A stretch of DNA of 27,350 bases from positions 1-27,350 of the forward strand of contig USIX01000010.1 in assembly GCA_900554895.1 (NCBI GenBank), in the 5' to 3' direction. Position numbers and translations under genes: made by a program. The notes beneath the pieces were generated by a model. That model was not told where the DNA came from. It made no database searches and worked only from the letters and a program-made list of their open reading frames with translations. This stretch comes from an uncultured Megamonas sp. (GTDB taxonomy: Bacteria; Bacillota; Negativicutes; Selenomonadales; Selenomonadaceae). Each line of letters begins with the position of its first letter. Position 1 is the first letter of the stretch. This document shows, in pieces, positions 24,888-27,350 of this stretch.

Positions 24888-25829
24888 GTGAAAGTAGCAA
24901 TTATAGAACCTTTGGGGATTGAACGGCAGTCTGTAGAGAAACTGCAACAGGAATTTTTATCGAAAGATATTGAAGTTGTATACTATGATACAGCTCCAAA
25001 AAACGATACGGAAAAAATTAAGCGAAGCGAAGGCGCTCAAATCATAATGCTTGCCAATATGCCGCTTGGAAAAAAGGTATTGGAAAAATGTCCTGAACTG
25101 AAAATGATTTCTGTAGCTTTTACTGGTGTAGACCATGTAGATATGAATTATTGTAAAGAAAATAATATTATGGTATGTAATTGTTCTGGTTATGCCAATG
25201 AAGCTGTCAGCGAGCTTGTATTCGGGATGATTATTGATTTATACCGCAGTATTTTTGCTGCAGACAGTGCCGTCCGTACAGGCAAGACTAAAGCGGGGCT
25301 TGGGCAATTTGAACTTTACGGTAAAAAATTCGGTATTGTCGGAGCAGGTGCCATAGGTTTGAAAGTGGCAAATCTGGCAAAGGCCTTCGGCTGTGAAGTA
25401 TATGCGTACAGCCGTACACCGAAAAATGTTGACGGCGTAAAATTCGTAAGTCTGGATGAATTGTTATCTATGTGTGACATTGTATCGGTGCATGTGCCGC
25501 TTACAAAGAAGACAAAGGATTTGATTAATGCGGAAAATATCACAAAGATGAAATCTACGGCATTGCTTATAAATACGGCGCGCGGACCTGTCGTAAATGC
25601 AAAAGCCCTGGCGGAAGCACTTAAAAACGGCATTATCGCAGGAGCAGGTGTTGATGTTTTTGATAATGAACCGCCGATAACGCAGGACAATCCACTGCTC
25701 AGTGCACCGAATATTGTTTTAACGCCGCATATCGGTTTTGCAACTAAAGAAGCTATGCAAAAAAGAGCAGTTATTGCTTTTGAAAATATTAAAAAGTATT
25801 TAAACGGTAAGCCGCAAAATATTATGTAA
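24888..25829 (+). CDS. D-2-hydroxyacid dehydrogenase, NAD-dependent
   Basis: A 313-residue member of the D-isomer-specific 2-hydroxyacid dehydrogenase family. The N-terminal substrate domain contains FTGVDHVDMNYCKENNI. The NAD Rossmann motif is GAGAIGLKVANLAKAFG (from about residue 148). The catalytic triad residues are visible: Arg in NTARGPVV (about 232), Glu in DNEPP (about 260) and His in TPHIG (H281). The family reduces 2-oxoacids to D-hydroxyacids (lactate, glycerate, phosphoglycerate and others); the exact substrate is not determinable. The start is a GTG, with AGGAG nine bases upstream. It has no operon partner and shares a terminator with the convergent symporter gene. Confidence 0.9.
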   Translation: MKVAIIEPLGIERQSVEKLQQEFLSKDIEVVYYDTAPKNDTEKIKRSEGAQIIMLANMPLGKKVLEKCPELKMISVAFTGVDHVDMNYCKENNIMVCNCSGYANEAVSELVFGMIIDLYRSIFAADSAVRTGKTKAGLGQFELYGKKFGIVGAGAIGLKVANLAKAFGCEVYAYSRTPKNVDGVKFVSLDELLSMCDIVSVHVPLTKKTKDLINAENITKMKSTALLINTARGPVVNAKALAEALKNGIIAGAGVDVFDNEPPITQDNPLLSAPNIVLTPHIGFATKEAMQKRAVIAFENIKKYLNGKPQNIM

Positions 25830-25847
25830 ATAAAAATTTGCTGGATG

Positions 25848-25880
25848 AAAAAAGACGGAACATTTGTTCCGTCTTTTTGT
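25848..25880. terminator. Bidirectional terminator between convergent genes
   Basis: A perfect 13-bp stem AAAAAGACGGAAC (25849-25861) pairs with GTTCCGTCTTTTT (25866-25878) around the loop ATTT. A-runs on the left and T-runs on the right allow it to stop both the dehydrogenase (plus) and the symporter (minus) transcripts. Confidence 0.9.
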
Positions 25881-25898
25881 TTACATATTGTAAATATA

Positions 25899-27212
25899 TT
25901 AGATTGAAGCAGGCGGCATTTCACTGTCGTCGAGTTTGCCTTTCAAATCATTGTCCGTCATAGCACAAACGGCAGAGTCGGACCATACGTTTTCAGCTGT
26001 TTCAATCATATCAATGATGGTGTAAATCGGTAAAATGATACCCATTAAGCCGATTGGAGCGCCGATGGAAGACATCAAAGATAATGTCAGGAAGTAGCAG
26101 CCCATCGGTACACCTGCGTTACCGATAGCAGCGATAACGGCGATAAAGAGCCAAGTTATCATCGTGCCCATGGATAATTCAAAACCGGCATTCTGCATGA
26201 CAAACAGAGATGTTACGAGAATGAAAGCAGCACAGCCGTTCATATTGATGGTCGTACAAATCGGCAGAACGAAGCGGGAAACTTTCGGATTTACCTTGAG
26301 GTTCTGTTCGGAGCAGGCAAGGGTTACAGGCAGTGTGCCGGCAGAACTTTTTGTAAACAGTGCAACGGCAAGAGCCGGAGCCATTTTGCGGAATACTACA
26401 ATCGGATTTAAACCACGAAGGATAAGAATTAACGGCAGAATAATGAAAATTTGAATTGCGTTGCCGCCGAGAACTACGAGAGTATATTTGCCGAGTGCAC
26501 CAACGATAACGCCGGCTTCAATTTGAGCGGATAATTGACCGGCAAAAGCGATGATGCCGACAGGTAAAACATAAAGCAGTGCACGAATAAGAGTAAATGC
26601 TAGTTCCTGCAATCCCTGAATAACATCTAAGAGCTGTTCACGAGCTTTGGTATGTGGCATGAATGCTAATGCAAGACCTACAGCGGCAGCGATTAACATA
26701 ACGGATAATACGTTGCCGGATACAAATGGTTGAAGAACATTATTCGGAATAACGGATAAGATGTGGTCATAATAAGAAAGTGATTTGAAATTATCCATTG
26801 GTACAGCCGACTGGCCTTCAGCGAGTAAGTCCATCGGCAGATTGCTTGGAGCAATCCATAAGTATAAAGCTAAACCGATAGCAGCAGCACAAATCGTTGT
26901 AAGTAAAGTATAAAATACTGCATGGAAAAAGATGCGGCTGGTATCTTTATTATTGCCGAGAGCTGCAAGTGTAGTAATAACGGCCAGTGCAATGGTAGGA
27001 ATTGCTATAAATTGGAATAAGCGTGTGAATACTGTTGCTACGAAGTTGAACAGTTCATTCAGCCAGTGGATACCCATCCAGCCTAAGATTGCACCTAAAA
27101 TAAGAGCTCCGAACCATAAGACGAATTGTTTGCCCTGATTTTTAGGTTTGTTGGCGCGCATAGCTTCTTGCGCTGTCTCTTTGACGTTGGTTTGTTTGTG
27201 GTTGTCAGCCAT
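25899..27212 (-). CDS. Dicarboxylate/amino acid:cation symporter (DAACS family)
   Basis: A 437-residue secondary transporter of the GltP/GltT/SstT-like DAACS family. An N-terminal hydrophilic stretch of about 28 residues precedes multiple helices. Signatures are the first hairpin FTKSSAGTLPVTLACSEQNL, the TM7 block PICTTINMNGCAAFILVTSL (usual NMxG) and the second hairpin region GVPMGCYFLTLSLMSS. Likely substrates are glutamate, aspartate, serine/threonine or C4-dicarboxylates with Na+ or H+; not resolvable by eye. The ATG at 27210-27212 follows GAGGGAT; a later in-frame ATG (MRANKPK) is possible but less well placed. Single-gene unit with its own extended -10 promoter and the shared terminator. 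Confidence 0.9.
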   Translation of the reverse strand: MADNHKQTNVKETAQEAMRANKPKNQGKQFVLWFGALILGAILGWMGIHWLNELFNFVATVFTRLFQFIAIPTIALAVITTLAALGNNKDTSRIFFHAVFYTLLTTICAAAIGLALYLWIAPSNLPMDLLAEGQSAVPMDNFKSLSYYDHILSVIPNNVLQPFVSGNVLSVMLIAAAVGLALAFMPHTKAREQLLDVIQGLQELAFTLIRALLYVLPVGIIAFAGQLSAQIEAGVIVGALGKYTLVVLGGNAIQIFIILPLILILRGLNPIVVFRKMAPALAVALFTKSSAGTLPVTLACSEQNLKVNPKVSRFVLPICTTINMNGCAAFILVTSLFVMQNAGFELSMGTMITWLFIAVIAAIGNAGVPMGCYFLTLSLMSSIGAPIGLMGIILPIYTIIDMIETAENVWSDSAVCAMTDNDLKGKLDDSEMPPASI

Positions 27213-27262
27213 AACTAATCCCTCATTTCTCCTAAAAATTTTTAATTTTTCTTTATTTAGAT

Positions 27263-27271
27263 ATTATATCA
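27263..27271 (-). promoter_or_regulatory. Extended -10 promoter of the DAACS gene
   Basis: On the minus strand TGATATAAT (27263-27271) is a consensus -10 with the TG extension. No clear -35 is seen, which is usual for extended -10 promoters. It lies about 50 bp upstream of the symporter start. Confidence 0.5.
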
Positions 27272-27286
27272 TAACGACAGGATTAA

Positions 27287-27350
27287 ATGTATCTTAAAAA
27301 TAATTCCGCTCCGGCCGGACGCTATCTCAGCCGTAGGCTTGGCAATGCCC
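27287..27350 (+). other. Unexplained GC-rich right edge; possible partial ORF
   Basis: An ATG at 27287, four bases after AGGA, opens a frame reading MYLKNNSAPAGRYLSRRLGN and on to the window edge without a stop. The segment from about 27306 is strikingly GC-rich for this window and includes AGCC-GTA-GGCT, similar to the small AGCC/GGCT hairpins in the 16.8-17.0 kb repeat mosaic. It may be the start of a gene or the edge of another repeat mosaic; 64 bases are not enough to decide. Confidence 0.2.

Noticed and set aside
25316..25924. 202-codon antisense frame over the D-2-hydroxyacid dehydrogenase
   Set aside because: It mirrors the coding frame of a clear dehydrogenase, crosses the bidirectional terminator and shows no family motif.
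1..27350. A new multi-gene defence, secretion or mobile system
   Set aside because: Every sizeable gene falls in a known housekeeping or transport family and there are no integrase, transposase, toxin or phage genes; novelty here is limited to regulatory and repeat DNA.

Overview
The window is an AT-rich, gene-dense stretch of bacterial chromosome with strong AGGAGG-type ribosome binding sites, a T-box leader, a tandem glycine riboswitch, a split glycine decarboxylase (gcvPA/gcvPB) and a single-chain Firmicutes-type PurL. This points to a low-GC Firmicute. The overall gene style is most like an anaerobic Negativicute (for example the Selenomonadaceae/Megamonas group), but that placement is an inference from gene types and composition, not a proof. 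No prophage, CRISPR array, transposase, tRNA or rRNA gene is seen. All recognisable genes belong to known families; the newer material is in the regulatory and repeat DNA.

Layout. 1-89: 5' end of pth (minus). 144-2292: a LysR regulator divergent from an MFS transporter. 2289-4800 (minus): a three-gene operon of Bcr/CflA efflux pump, TetR (LmrA/YxaF type) and Crp/Fnr regulators, with a candidate TetR operator over its promoter. 4896-5123 (minus): a small two-helix, His-bearing membrane protein of DUF4405 type, with a hairpin terminator overlapping its stop. 5434-6999: a secreted purple-acid-phosphatase-like enzyme. 7106-8242: a YibE/F membrane protein.

8247-16445: a complete glycine cleavage locus under a tandem glycine riboswitch: glyA, gcvT, gcvH, gcvPA, gcvPB, lplA and lpdA. 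The riboswitch has its own promoter and an intrinsic terminator whose 5' arm shares bases with the P1 helix of the second aptamer. The operon encodes the T, H, P and L proteins, a ligase to load lipoate onto H, and SHMT to join the C1 unit to glycine/serine exchange. It ends in a strong terminator. 16490-17085 is a gene-free mosaic of inverted repeats.

17086-18976 (minus): an Ala-type T-box leader followed by lrp and an overlapping class I aminotransferase, read as an alanine-responsive alanine aminotransferase operon. 19116-20736 (minus): a DUF47 (PhoU-like) protein and a PiT phosphate transporter. 20981-24736: purL. 24888-25829: a D-2-hydroxyacid dehydrogenase. 25899-27212 (minus): a DAACS-family dicarboxylate/amino-acid symporter, sharing a two-way terminator with the dehydrogenase.

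The most interesting observation is that the secreted phosphatase and the DUF47-PiT operon, 15 kb apart, each have TT(A/C/T)A(C/T)A-like direct repeats at an exact 11-bp period with a -10 hexamer at the same distance (32 bp from the same repeat). This suggests both belong to a Pho (phosphate starvation) regulon. Other points of interest are a near-perfect palindrome lying between the Shine-Dalgarno and the start codon of gcvT, a 16-bp tandem repeat upstream of the DUF4405 gene, and a family of covarying hairpins in the 16.5-17.1 kb mosaic.
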